NCBI GenBank assembly: GCA_035533595.1
Contig: DATLTN010000002.1
Coordinates: 1-35,410, forward strand
Length of the DNA stretch: 35,410 nucleotides
Direction of reading: 5' to 3'
DNA from: Acidimicrobiales bacterium
GTDB lineage: Bacteria; Actinomycetota; Acidimicrobiia; Acidimicrobiales; Bog-793
Under the pieces are notes generated by a model, which did not search any database, was not told the origin of the DNA, and saw only the letters and a program-made list of their open reading frames with translations. A program made the position numbers and the translations under genes. Positions 26,073-34,455 of the stretch are shown one piece after another; the stretch's first letter is position 1, and every line of letters begins with the position of its first letter.

Positions 26073-27293
26073 TTGACGACAACTGAACTCTCGCAGCCGC
26101 CGGCGACGGAGCCCGCGGCGCTCGGCGAAGGGGAGGCGGGCGGGCTCCGGATCTCGGTCGTGATCCCCTGCCTCAACGAGGAGCGGTCGATCGCGGGCTG
26201 CGTCGACGAGGCCCTCGAGGGGCTGGCGGCGCTCGGCGCGAAGGGCGAGGTCGTCGTCGCCGACAACGGCTCGACGGACCGCTCGGTGGGCCTCGCCACC
26301 GAGCACGGGGCGCGCGTCGTGCAGGTGAGCGCCAAGGGCTACGGCAGCGCGCTGCGCGGTGGCGTCGCGGCGGCCGACGGCGAGCAGATCGTCGCCGGCG
26401 ACGCCGACGGCCAGCACGACTTCCGCGAGCTCGGCCGCTTCGTCGAGAAGCTCGACGAGGGCTTCGACCTCGTGGTGGGCAACCGCTTCGGCGGCGTGAT
26501 CGCCCCGGGGGCGATGAGCTGGAGCCACCGCTACATCGGCAACCCGATGCTCTCGGGCCTGTTGCGGCTGCTCTTCCACCCGAGGGTGCACGACGCACAG
26601 TGCGGGATGCGCGCCTTCACCCGCTCCTCGTTCCAGAAGATGGACACCCGCACGACCGGCTTCGAGCTCTGCCCCGAGATGGTCGTGAAGGCCGTCCGTC
26701 AGCACCTGCGCATCGGCGAGGTGCCGATCACGGTGCGCGCCGATGCCCGGGACCGGCCGCCCCACCTGCGGACGATCCCGGACGGCTGGCGGCACCTCAG
26801 CTTTTTGTTGATGTGCGCACCCAATTACCTGTTCATCGCCCCGGGCGCGCTGCTGTTCGCGGTCGGAGTAGCGATCGTGAGCTGGCTGTTCGTCGGCCCG
26901 CAGCACCTCGGGGGGGTGCCGCTCGACACTCGCGCCGAGCTCTTCGGCCTGGTGCTCGCCTCCCTCGGCTTCCAGATCCTCAGCATCGGCCTCTTCGCCC
27001 GCGTCGTGAGCTACGCGGAGCCACGGCGCGCCCGCTCGCTCGGCCGCTTCTTCAAGTCGCTCCGCCTCGAGCAGGGGCTCGCCGTGGCGGGGCTCCTCAT
27101 CGCCGTCGGTCTGGGCGGCGGCATCACCGAGTACGTCGAGTGGGCGAAGAAGGGCTTCGGGGTGCTGCAGGACGACCGCGCCGTGATCTTCTTCGCGATG
27201 TGGCTCGTCCTCGGCGTCCAGATCGGCTTCGCCTCGTTCTTCCTCAGCATGATCGGGGTCAGTCGCGGCACCTGGCTCGGCGAGCCGACCTGA
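26073..27293 (+). CDS. GT2 family glycosyltransferase with C-terminal membrane domain
   Basis: A 406-aa protein. Residues about 26-240 are a GT-A domain of the polyprenol-phosphate sugar synthase (DPM1-like) type: VVIPCLNEERS, VVADNGSTDRS and the metal-binding DAD at 110-112 in GDADGQHD, then GNRFGG. About four transmembrane helices follow (from around 250 to 400). Such enzymes make polyprenyl-phosphate sugars used as donors by GT-C membrane transferases, which fits the two YfhO-like proteins downstream. The start is TTG at 26073 with AGGGTGG upstream; no better start is close. First gene of the five-gene run. Confidence 0.88.
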   Translation: MTTTELSQPPATEPAALGEGEAGGLRISVVIPCLNEERSIAGCVDEALEGLAALGAKGEVVVADNGSTDRSVGLATEHGARVVQVSAKGYGSALRGGVAAADGEQIVAGDADGQHDFRELGRFVEKLDEGFDLVVGNRFGGVIAPGAMSWSHRYIGNPMLSGLLRLLFHPRVHDAQCGMRAFTRSSFQKMDTRTTGFELCPEMVVKAVRQHLRIGEVPITVRADARDRPPHLRTIPDGWRHLSFLLMCAPNYLFIAPGALLFAVGVAIVSWLFVGPQHLGGVPLDTRAELFGLVLASLGFQILSIGLFARVVSYAEPRRARSLGRFFKSLRLEQGLAVAGLLIAVGLGGGITEYVEWAKKGFGVLQDDRAVIFFAMWLVLGVQIGFASFFLSMIGVSRGTWLGEPT

Positions 27294-27309
27294 CGATGGG
27301 GCCGTCGCG

Positions 27310-29685
27310 ATGAGGAGGAGCCCCTGGAGCGGCGGCGACGTCATCGCCGCCCCTGCCGGGGGCCGCGCGGAGGAGTCGGCAGCGCTCGACGCCCGCGAGG
27401 CCGAACCACCCCTGTCGGAGCCTTTGCCCCGAGTCCCGCGGCCGAGGAGCCTCCACCAACGCCTCGGCCCGCTTGGCCGGGCCTTCGCCGCCGACGAGCC
27501 GCTCCCGGGCGCGCCGTGGTGGTCGCGCCACGGCCACCTGCTGCTCGTCCTCGGAGCGGTGCTCTACGGCCTCATTGCGCTCGAGCCGGAGCGCCTGCAG
27601 GTCGCCTTCCCGAACGACGCGTCGGTCCACCTGCTCACGGTCGCGACCGCGGCGAAGGACATCGCCGCTGGTCACCTGCCCTTCGGGAGCTGGTTCCCCG
27701 ACCTCGCCACCGGCTCGCCCTTCTTCCTCCACTACCAGAGCACCCCCGCGGTGCTCACCGCGCTCCTCGCGAGGCTGATCGGCGTTGCCAGCGCGTTCGG
27801 CATCGTGCAGTGGCTGCTCTTCGCGTTGCTGCCGCTCTCGGTCTTCTGGTCCGGCCGCCTCTTCGGCCTCGGGCGGTACGCGTCGGCGATCGCCTCGGCG
27901 ACCGCGCTCCTCTTCGTGAGCGCCCGCAGCTACGGGGTCGAGCAGCAGAGCTACGACTGGCTCGGGTCGGGGATGTGGACCCAGCTCTGGGGGATCTGGG
28001 TGCTCCCCCTCGCCTGGGGGGCGAGCTACCGGGCGATCAGCCGCCGCGAGTTCCGCGCCCTCGCCGTCGTCCTCCTCGGCGCGACGATCGCCTTCCACTT
28101 CCTCACTGCCTACCTCGCGGGCCTCTCGCTCGTCGTCTTCGTGCTCATCCGGCCGACCCGGATCCTCCGGCGCGCCTGGTGGGCAGCGGTCGTCGGTGGC
28201 GCGGCGGCGGCCCTCACCTTGTACGTGTGGCTCCCCCTCGAGCACTACAGCACCTGGAACGCGGGCAACGAGTTCCAGGTCGGCACCTTCTGGAACGACT
28301 CCTTCGGGGCCCGCACCGTGCTCGGGTGGCTCGTCAGCGGCCGCCTCTACGACAACGGCCGCTTCCCGGTCGTGACGATCCTCGTGGGAGTGGGTCTCGT
28401 CTCCGCGATCGCCCGCTGGCGTCGCGACGAGGCGGCGCGCGCCGTCGTCGGGGTCTGGCTGCTCAGCCTCGCCCTCTTCTTCGGTCGTCCGACCCTCGGC
28501 TTCGTGATCGACCGGCTCCCCGGCAACAGCACGCTCCTGCTCCACCGCTACGTGATGGGCGTCCACCTCGCGGGGATGCTCCTCGCGGGGATGGGCGCTG
28601 TCTCGATCGGCCAGGTCGCGCTGTCGCTCTGGCAACGCCTCGCGGCGCGGCGCGAAACCGAGAGCGGGGCGCGACCGCGGCGCTGGTGGCAGCCGGTGCT
28701 CGCCGCCGCGGTCGTGATCGGCGCGCTCGCCCCGGCGTGGAGCCAGCTCCTCAGCCGCGACCAGGCGAACGCCGCCTCGATCGCGGCGCAGCGGGCGCTC
28801 GACACCACCGAGGGCGCGCAGGTGAATTCCCTCATCGCGACGACCCGCTCGCTCGGTGGTGGCCGCATCTTCGGGGGTCTGCTCGCCGACTCGTGGGAGC
28901 AGACCTTCCGCGTCGGCCAGATCGAGACGTGCATCTACCTCGCCGACGTCGGCGTCGACGCGGTGGGCTTCTCGCTCCGCACGTCGGCGCTGATGAACGA
29001 CCCGGAGGCGGACTTCCAGGAGGCCAACCTCGCCGACTACGACGCCTTCGGCATTCGCTTCCTCATCCTGCCGGCGGGGATGGCGCCGCCGGTCACCGCG
29101 CGCCGCGTCGAGCAGCAAGGACAGTACGTCCTCTGGTCCGTCGCCTCCCACGGCTACGTCCAGGTCGTCGACACCGAGGGGGAGCTCTCGGCGAACGCGA
29201 ACGACCTCGGCGCGCAGACCGTCGGCTTCCTCCGGTCCACCCTCGCCGGCCAGGGGATCTACCCGACCGTCGCGTTCAGCGGGAGCCCCGCGGCGGCCCC
29301 CACCTTCTCCAGCGGCAACCCGGTGGGATCTCCCGGCTCGGTGCTGAGCAGTGTCGACTCCCTCGACTCCGGCGCGTTCACGGCGACGGTGACCGCCAAC
29401 CGCGACGCCGTCGTCCTGCTGAAGGCCTCCTACGACCCGGGCTGGCAGGTGACCGTCGACGGCGTCCCCACAGCCACCGAGATGATCGCCCCGGCCTTCG
29501 TGGGGGTCGAGGTCGCCCCCGGCACGCACCTCGTCAACTTCGTGTACCACGGCTACCCCCACTACAACCTCCTCTTCGCGCTCGACCTCCTGGCGCTCCT
29601 CGCGGTCCTCTTCGGCGCTCACCTCGGCCGGTTGGCCAGTCGTCTCCGGCGCCGCGTCTCCGAGGCGCGGGCGCGCGCCTCGTGA
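27310..29685 (+). CDS. YfhO-like polytopic membrane protein (paralogue 1)
   Basis: A 791-aa membrane protein with a Pro-rich cytoplasmic N-terminus (1-70), about 10-12 hydrophobic segments to about 500, then a large outer-face part. After the first membrane segment, PNDASVHLL (N102-D103) matches the acidic first-loop site of GT-C transferases. The C-terminal block KASYDPGWQVTVDGV...HLVNFVYHG (about 702-745) is the beta-domain typical of YfhO-type proteins, which are linked to glycosylation of lipoteichoic acid or surface polymers. It shares the whole layout with the protein at 32113-34311. The ATG lies 16 bases after the GT2 gene; the stop overlaps the next start. Confidence 0.78.
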   Translation: MRRSPWSGGDVIAAPAGGRAEESAALDAREAEPPLSEPLPRVPRPRSLHQRLGPLGRAFAADEPLPGAPWWSRHGHLLLVLGAVLYGLIALEPERLQVAFPNDASVHLLTVATAAKDIAAGHLPFGSWFPDLATGSPFFLHYQSTPAVLTALLARLIGVASAFGIVQWLLFALLPLSVFWSGRLFGLGRYASAIASATALLFVSARSYGVEQQSYDWLGSGMWTQLWGIWVLPLAWGASYRAISRREFRALAVVLLGATIAFHFLTAYLAGLSLVVFVLIRPTRILRRAWWAAVVGGAAAALTLYVWLPLEHYSTWNAGNEFQVGTFWNDSFGARTVLGWLVSGRLYDNGRFPVVTILVGVGLVSAIARWRRDEAARAVVGVWLLSLALFFGRPTLGFVIDRLPGNSTLLLHRYVMGVHLAGMLLAGMGAVSIGQVALSLWQRLAARRETESGARPRRWWQPVLAAAVVIGALAPAWSQLLSRDQANAASIAAQRALDTTEGAQVNSLIATTRSLGGGRIFGGLLADSWEQTFRVGQIETCIYLADVGVDAVGFSLRTSALMNDPEADFQEANLADYDAFGIRFLILPAGMAPPVTARRVEQQGQYVLWSVASHGYVQVVDTEGELSANANDLGAQTVGFLRSTLAGQGIYPTVAFSGSPAAAPTFSSGNPVGSPGSVLSSVDSLDSGAFTATVTANRDAVVLLKASYDPGWQVTVDGVPTATEMIAPAFVGVEVAPGTHLVNFVYHGYPHYNLLFALDLLALLAVLFGAHLGRLASRLRRRVSEARARAS

Positions 29686-31250
29686 CCGCGCGGCGCTACG
29701 TCGTCGTCGGCGGGGGCCCCGCTGCAGCGGCGGCGGCCGCCGCCCTCAGCGCGAGGGGGGCCGCCGTGCTCGTCGTCGAGCCGGGCCTGCGGCTGGAAGA
29801 TGACCGGGAGGCGAAGCGGCGCCGCCTCGCGATGGCCCCGCCGGAGGACTGGAGCCCGGACGACCTCGAGGTCTTCTCCTACGTGAAGGACCGCGGGGCC
29901 GGTCTCGGCCAGAAGCGCCTCTTCGGCTCCGAGTTCCCCTACGCGGATCCCGGCCAGGCGCCGCGCGCGATCGGGGTGGGCGCCCACCCCTCCTACGCGG
30001 CGGGTGGGCTGAGCAATGTCTGGGGGGCCGGGCTCCTCGCCTACGGGGAGGCGGACCTCGCCGACTGGCCGATCGGCTGGGAGGAGCTCGCCCCTCACTA
30101 CGCCGCGGCCGGCGCGCTGATGCCCCTCTCCGCCGAGCACGACGAGCTGGCGGCGGGCCATCCCCTCTTCCGGGAGCCCGACGGCGCCCTCGTGCGCTCG
30201 GACGAGGGGGAACGCCTCCTCTCGCGCCTGCGCCGTCATCGGAAGCTCGGCGCGCGTGGCTGGACGGTCGGCGCCGCCCGCCTCGCCGTGCGCCCCGGTC
30301 GCCCGGCCCCCGCCTCCGGCTGCGTGTACTGCGGCCGCTGCCTCGAGGGCTGCCCGTACGGCCACATCTACAGCGCCAGCCAGAGCATCGACTCGCTGGC
30401 CAGTTCGGGGGCGATCGAGTACCGCCCCGGGGTGCTCGTCGAACGGCTCTCCGAGGCCGGTGGCGAGGTGCGGCTGGGCCTGCGCGACGCCGCCTCCGGC
30501 GAGCCTTCGGAGCTGGTCGCGGGGCGCGTCTACCTCGCGGCGGGTGCGCTCTCCAGCACCTTCATCCTCCAGCGCTCGGGCATTCTCCCCGAGGCCGTCG
30601 AGCTCCTCGACAGCCAGACGCTCTACCTGCCACTGCTTTGGGCGGGCACCCCAGCCCCACGGCGCGGCGACGATCGCTACGCCCTCGCGCAGGCCTTCTG
30701 CCTGCTCGACAGCCCCGCCGTCTCCCCGCGGACGGTCCACCTCTCCCTCTACGGCTACAGCGCCGACCTCCCCGCACGGGTCCGTGACCTGCGACCGGGC
30801 CTCGCGCGGATGCTCGGACCGCTCCTCGAGCGGGGGACGCGTCAGCTCGTCTTTGCGATCGCCTTCCTGCACAGCGACGACTCGACCCGCATCACCTCAC
30901 GCCTCGAGGGCGAGGGATTCGTCCTCGAGGCAGGGGACCGCACCCGCGCCCTCGCCGCGGTCGCCCGGCTGAAGAAGAAGCTGCTGCACGACTTCACGCC
31001 TCTCGGGATGCTCCCCCTCACCCCCGCCGCGGAGATCGCACTGCCGGGCGCCGGCTACCACTACGGGAGCTCGGTGCCGATGAGCGCTGCTCCGACGAGC
31101 CGCGAGTCGGATCTCGTCGGCCGGCCCTCCGGTTGCGAGCGCGTCCACGTCGTCGACGCCGCCTGCTTCCCGACCATCCCGGGAGGGCCGATCACCCTCT
31201 CGATCATGGCGAACGCCCACCGCATCGCGACCGAGACGGCGGGCTCGTGA
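29682..31250 (+). CDS. GMC-type FAD oxidoreductase with CxxCxxCxxxCP motif
   Basis: A 522-aa flavoprotein. The N-terminal dinucleotide fold is YVVVGGGPAAAAAAAAL (residues 6-22), with VVEPG as the ribose-binding strand end. AGGLSNVWGAG (107-117) and the C-terminal VHVVDAACFPTIPGGP are GMC signatures, and GYHYGSSVPM matches the catalytic-His loop. Odd features: residues 214-225 read CVYCGRCLEGCP, the spacing of a 4Fe-4S cluster, and the position usually holding the second catalytic His/Asn is Gly/Pro. Likely oxidises an alcohol group of a sugar or lipid, or feeds electrons onward; substrate unknown. The GTG at 29682 overlaps the preceding stop. Confidence 0.85.
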   Translation: MTARRYVVVGGGPAAAAAAAALSARGAAVLVVEPGLRLEDDREAKRRRLAMAPPEDWSPDDLEVFSYVKDRGAGLGQKRLFGSEFPYADPGQAPRAIGVGAHPSYAAGGLSNVWGAGLLAYGEADLADWPIGWEELAPHYAAAGALMPLSAEHDELAAGHPLFREPDGALVRSDEGERLLSRLRRHRKLGARGWTVGAARLAVRPGRPAPASGCVYCGRCLEGCPYGHIYSASQSIDSLASSGAIEYRPGVLVERLSEAGGEVRLGLRDAASGEPSELVAGRVYLAAGALSSTFILQRSGILPEAVELLDSQTLYLPLLWAGTPAPRRGDDRYALAQAFCLLDSPAVSPRTVHLSLYGYSADLPARVRDLRPGLARMLGPLLERGTRQLVFAIAFLHSDDSTRITSRLEGEGFVLEAGDRTRALAAVARLKKKLLHDFTPLGMLPLTPAAEIALPGAGYHYGSSVPMSAAPTSRESDLVGRPSGCERVHVVDAACFPTIPGGPITLSIMANAHRIATETAGS

Positions 31251-32116
31251 GGATCGCCGTCACCGGCGCCTCCGGTTACCTCGGAGGACAGATCGTCGAC
31301 CACCTGCGCGGCGAGGGCCACGAGGTGCTGCCGCTCTCGCGCGCCGGCGTGGACGGCCCGCCCTTCTCGCTCGGCGAGCCCTTCCCTGCCGCGTCGCTGC
31401 GGGGGGTCTCGGTGGTCGTGCACGCCGCGTGGGACTTCGCTGCCCGCGACGACGAGGTCCGCACCCGCAACGTCGAGGGGGCGCTGCCCCTCCTCGACGC
31501 CGCCGCGTCGGAGGGCGCCCGCATCGTGCACATCTCGTCGCTCTCGGCGCACCACGGCTGCCGCTCCCGCTACGGGGCGGCGAAGCTCGCGCTCGAGGAG
31601 CTCGTGGCATTGCGCGGCGGCTGCTCGCTCCGCCCCGGGCTCGTCTACGGGCCGACTCTCGGCGGGCTGTTCGGCACCATCGCAGGCGCGGTCGGGCGCC
31701 TGCCGGCGCTCCCGGTGCCGACGGCGCGGCGCGTCTCGCGCATCTTCTTGAGCGACGACCGGACGCTCTCGGCGGTGGTGCTCGCGCTCGCCACCACAGG
31801 GGTGGTGCCGGAGGGTCCGGTCTTCGCCGCGCACGCCAGCCCGCTCACCCTTACCTCGCTCGTGCGGCGCATCGCCGCGGCCCGCGGCCGGCACGTCGCC
31901 ACCGTGCCCCTGCCCTGCGCGACCACCTACCACCTCCTGCACCTGCTCGAGGCGGCGGGCCTGCGGCCGGGCTTTCGCGCCGACAGCCTGCTCGCGATCG
32001 CGGATCCGGTGCCGATCTCCGAGCTGGCGCGACTGTCGCCCTCCCCGGTCGCCTTCGGGGAGCTCGACTTCGCCGCGACGCTCGGGCCGTCCGCCCGCCC
32101 CCCGACCGCGCGATGA
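31247..32116 (+). CDS. NAD-dependent epimerase/dehydratase (extended SDR)
   Basis: A 289-aa short-chain dehydrogenase of the sugar epimerase/dehydratase or 3-beta-hydroxysteroid dehydrogenase type. The cofactor loop VTGASGYLGGQIVDHL lies at the N-terminus, ISSLSAHHG carries the Ser, and SRYGAAKLALEEL the YxxxK pair. RPGLVYGP is the usual following strand. The product could be a modified nucleotide sugar, or a keto group made with the GMC enzyme. The GTG at 31247 and the stop overlap both neighbours by four bases, so it is part of one translational unit. Confidence 0.9.
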   Translation: MRIAVTGASGYLGGQIVDHLRGEGHEVLPLSRAGVDGPPFSLGEPFPAASLRGVSVVVHAAWDFAARDDEVRTRNVEGALPLLDAAASEGARIVHISSLSAHHGCRSRYGAAKLALEELVALRGGCSLRPGLVYGPTLGGLFGTIAGAVGRLPALPVPTARRVSRIFLSDDRTLSAVVLALATTGVVPEGPVFAAHASPLTLTSLVRRIAAARGRHVATVPLPCATTYHLLHLLEAAGLRPGFRADSLLAIADPVPISELARLSPSPVAFGELDFAATLGPSARPPTAR

Positions 32117-34311
32117 CCGCGGGGCTCGCGGCGACCCCGACGGCTGCCGCGCCCTCGTACCGTGCAGGCGGGCGGAGGCGAGCCGACCCCGCCCGCCTCG
32201 GCCCGCTCGCCCTCGTCGCAGCGGTCGTCGCCGTCAACCTCGTCGTCTTGCACCAGGAAGCCTCTGTCGTCTCGACGTTGAACGACAGCTCCTTCCACGA
32301 GCAGATGGTCCGCTACGCGACGCTGCAGTTCGACCGGGGCCACTTCCCCCTCGACGGCTGGTTCCCCTACCTCGGCCTCGGCTCGCCCCTCTTCCTCCAC
32401 TACCAAAGCCTCGGCGCCATGGTGGCGGGCCTTCTCGGTCTCGTGATCGGCCCCGACCACGCCTTCAGCCTGCTGCTCTACCTGCTGCTCTCGCTGTGGC
32501 CGATCTGCATCTACCTCTCGGCCCGCCTGCTCGGCCTCACCCGCTGGCAGGCGGCCGCGGCGGCGCTCGTCTCCCCGCTCCTCACGAGCGTGACGAACGT
32601 CGGCTACGAACAGATCAGCTACCTCTGGGTCGGCTACGGCGTCTGGGCGCAGCTGTTCGGAATGTGGATGCTCCCGCTCTCCTGGGGCTTTTCGGCGCGC
32701 GCCGTCCGCACCGGTCGTGGCTACGCGGTCGCCGTGCTGTTCGCCAGCCTCACCATCGCTAGCCACTTCTTGTCCGGCTACCTCACCGCTGCGCCGCTCC
32801 TCCTCCTCTTGCTCTGCCGGCCGGGGGAGTTCCGCAGCCGCCTCCGGCGAGTGCTCGTGATCGGGATCGGCGCAGCCCTCTCCTGCGCATGGCTGATCGT
32901 GCCGCTCGAGCAGTTCAGCGGCTACGCGTCGGTGAACGAGTTCCTCCAGGGGACCGCGAGCGCCGACTCCTACGGCGCCCGCCAGGTGCTCATCTGGCTG
33001 TTCGACGGCAGCCTCTTCGACTCGGGCCACTTCCTCCCAGTCCTCACGGTCCTCGTCGGCGGCGGCCTGCTGGTCGCGATCCGCAGGTGGAGGGCCGACG
33101 AGACGACGCGCCTGCTCGCGCTGCTCTTCGTCACCTGCCTCGTCCTCTTCTTCGGGCGGCCGACGCTCGGGCCGCTCATCGACGTGCTCCCCGGCAGCCG
33201 CGACCTCTTCCTCCGCCGGTTTCTGATGGGCGTCCAGCTGAGCGGCATCTACCTCTCCGGGGTGGCGATCACGGCGGCCGTGGCGGGGTTACGCAATCGG
33301 CTGGCCCGCACGCCGGCCGCCTTCCTCGCCCGACGGGAGGGCCGCGCCGTCTTCGCCCTCGCCACCGTCGCGCTGGCGCTCACCGTCCTCGCCCCCTCGT
33401 GGAGCGCGCTCTTCGCGAGCGACAGCCGGGACGGGGCCGCCATTCGCCAGCAGATCGCCGCCGACGCCTCCGAGGGTGGGGAGGTCGGCACGCTCGTCGC
33501 GCAGGCGCTCGCCCTCGGTCCCGGCCGCTTCTTCGCGGGGATGCCCAACGACAGCTGGGGGCCGAACTTCGCCGTCGGCGAGGTCCCGGTGTTCAAGTAC
33601 CTGGCCAACTTCGACGTCGACATCGTCGGCTACACCCTCCGCACCGCGTCGCTCATGACCGACCCCGAGGCCTACTTCGACGAGTACGACCCCGGCGACT
33701 ACCCGCTCTTCGGCGTCCGCTACCTGATCCTCCCGTTGGGCCGGCAGCCGAGCCCCTCGGCGAGGCACGTCGCGACCGAGGGCCCCTACGCCCTGTGGGA
33801 GGTGGTCGGAGTCGGCTACCTCCGTGTCGTCGACACGCAGGGGTCGATCGCCGCGAACCGGGCGAACATCGGCGAGAACACCGCCGACTTCGTCCGTTCG
33901 ACGCAGCCCCTCCACGGTCCCTATCCGGTGATCGCCTACGGCGCCACCCCTGTCGCGCCGACGACCGTGTCAGGGGCGGTGCCCTCCGGCGACGCCGGGC
34001 GCGTGCTGAACTCGGAGCCGAACCTCGAGGAGGGGAGGATCACCGGGACCGTCGATGCGATCCGCCCGGCGGTCGTCGTCTTCTCCGCCTCCTTCGACCC
34101 GGGCTGGGTGGCAAGGGTTGACGGCGCTCAGGTCCCCACCGAGATGGTCGCACCGGCCCTCGTCGCCGTGCCCGTGGGCGCCGGCCGGCACCGTGTCTCG
34201 TTCACGTACGCGGCGCCCGGTGACTACCCGCAGTACTTCAGCCTCGCTGGCGTGACCCTCGTCGCGCTCGTCGTCCTCCCTCGCTGGCGGAGGAGGCGCG
34301 CGGCTCGGTAG
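32113..34311 (+). CDS. YfhO-like polytopic membrane protein (paralogue 2)
   Basis: A 732-aa paralogue of the protein at 27310-29685. Shared landmarks in the same order: LNDSSFHE after the first membrane segment (N57-D58), LHYQS, GYEQISYLWVGYGVWAQLFG, HFLSGYL, ALLFVTCLVLFFGRPTLG, FFAGMPNDSWGPNF, GVRYLILP and the C-terminal ASFDPGWVARVDG...HRVSFTYAAPG block (about 657-705). Probably a GT-C-like transferase that uses a lipid-linked sugar on the outer face. The ATG overlaps the SDR stop (ATGA). It is the last gene of the run; 144 bases separate it from the converging collagen-like gene. Confidence 0.78.
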   Translation: MTAGLAATPTAAAPSYRAGGRRRADPARLGPLALVAAVVAVNLVVLHQEASVVSTLNDSSFHEQMVRYATLQFDRGHFPLDGWFPYLGLGSPLFLHYQSLGAMVAGLLGLVIGPDHAFSLLLYLLLSLWPICIYLSARLLGLTRWQAAAAALVSPLLTSVTNVGYEQISYLWVGYGVWAQLFGMWMLPLSWGFSARAVRTGRGYAVAVLFASLTIASHFLSGYLTAAPLLLLLLCRPGEFRSRLRRVLVIGIGAALSCAWLIVPLEQFSGYASVNEFLQGTASADSYGARQVLIWLFDGSLFDSGHFLPVLTVLVGGGLLVAIRRWRADETTRLLALLFVTCLVLFFGRPTLGPLIDVLPGSRDLFLRRFLMGVQLSGIYLSGVAITAAVAGLRNRLARTPAAFLARREGRAVFALATVALALTVLAPSWSALFASDSRDGAAIRQQIAADASEGGEVGTLVAQALALGPGRFFAGMPNDSWGPNFAVGEVPVFKYLANFDVDIVGYTLRTASLMTDPEAYFDEYDPGDYPLFGVRYLILPLGRQPSPSARHVATEGPYALWEVVGVGYLRVVDTQGSIAANRANIGENTADFVRSTQPLHGPYPVIAYGATPVAPTTVSGAVPSGDAGRVLNSEPNLEEGRITGTVDAIRPAVVVFSASFDPGWVARVDGAQVPTEMVAPALVAVPVGAGRHRVSFTYAAPGDYPQYFSLAGVTLVALVVLPRWRRRRAAR

Positions 34312-34455
34312 CGCGGCCCGCCCGGCGTGGCGGCCGAGACGTCAGGAGCGCCATCGGACCCGGTGCGTTCCCCGCGCGCGCCTCGAGATGCCCGATCGCA
34401 ACAGTTGGCCGTCCTGCCAGGCCCTGCGAGCAGCCGTTTGGTTGCCCGAGCCTGC

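Noticed and set aside
27259-29622. A 787-codon minus-strand frame opposite the first YfhO-like gene
   Set aside because: Its composition (Glu, Asp, Arg, Gly, Val) is the complement of GC-rich hydrophobic codons; no domain is visible and the plus strand encodes a conserved protein.
27516-29681. Extending the GMC gene upstream to a 1244-codon frame
   Set aside because: The upstream part is an out-of-frame shadow of the YfhO-like gene; the flavin-binding N-terminus starts right after GTG at 29682.
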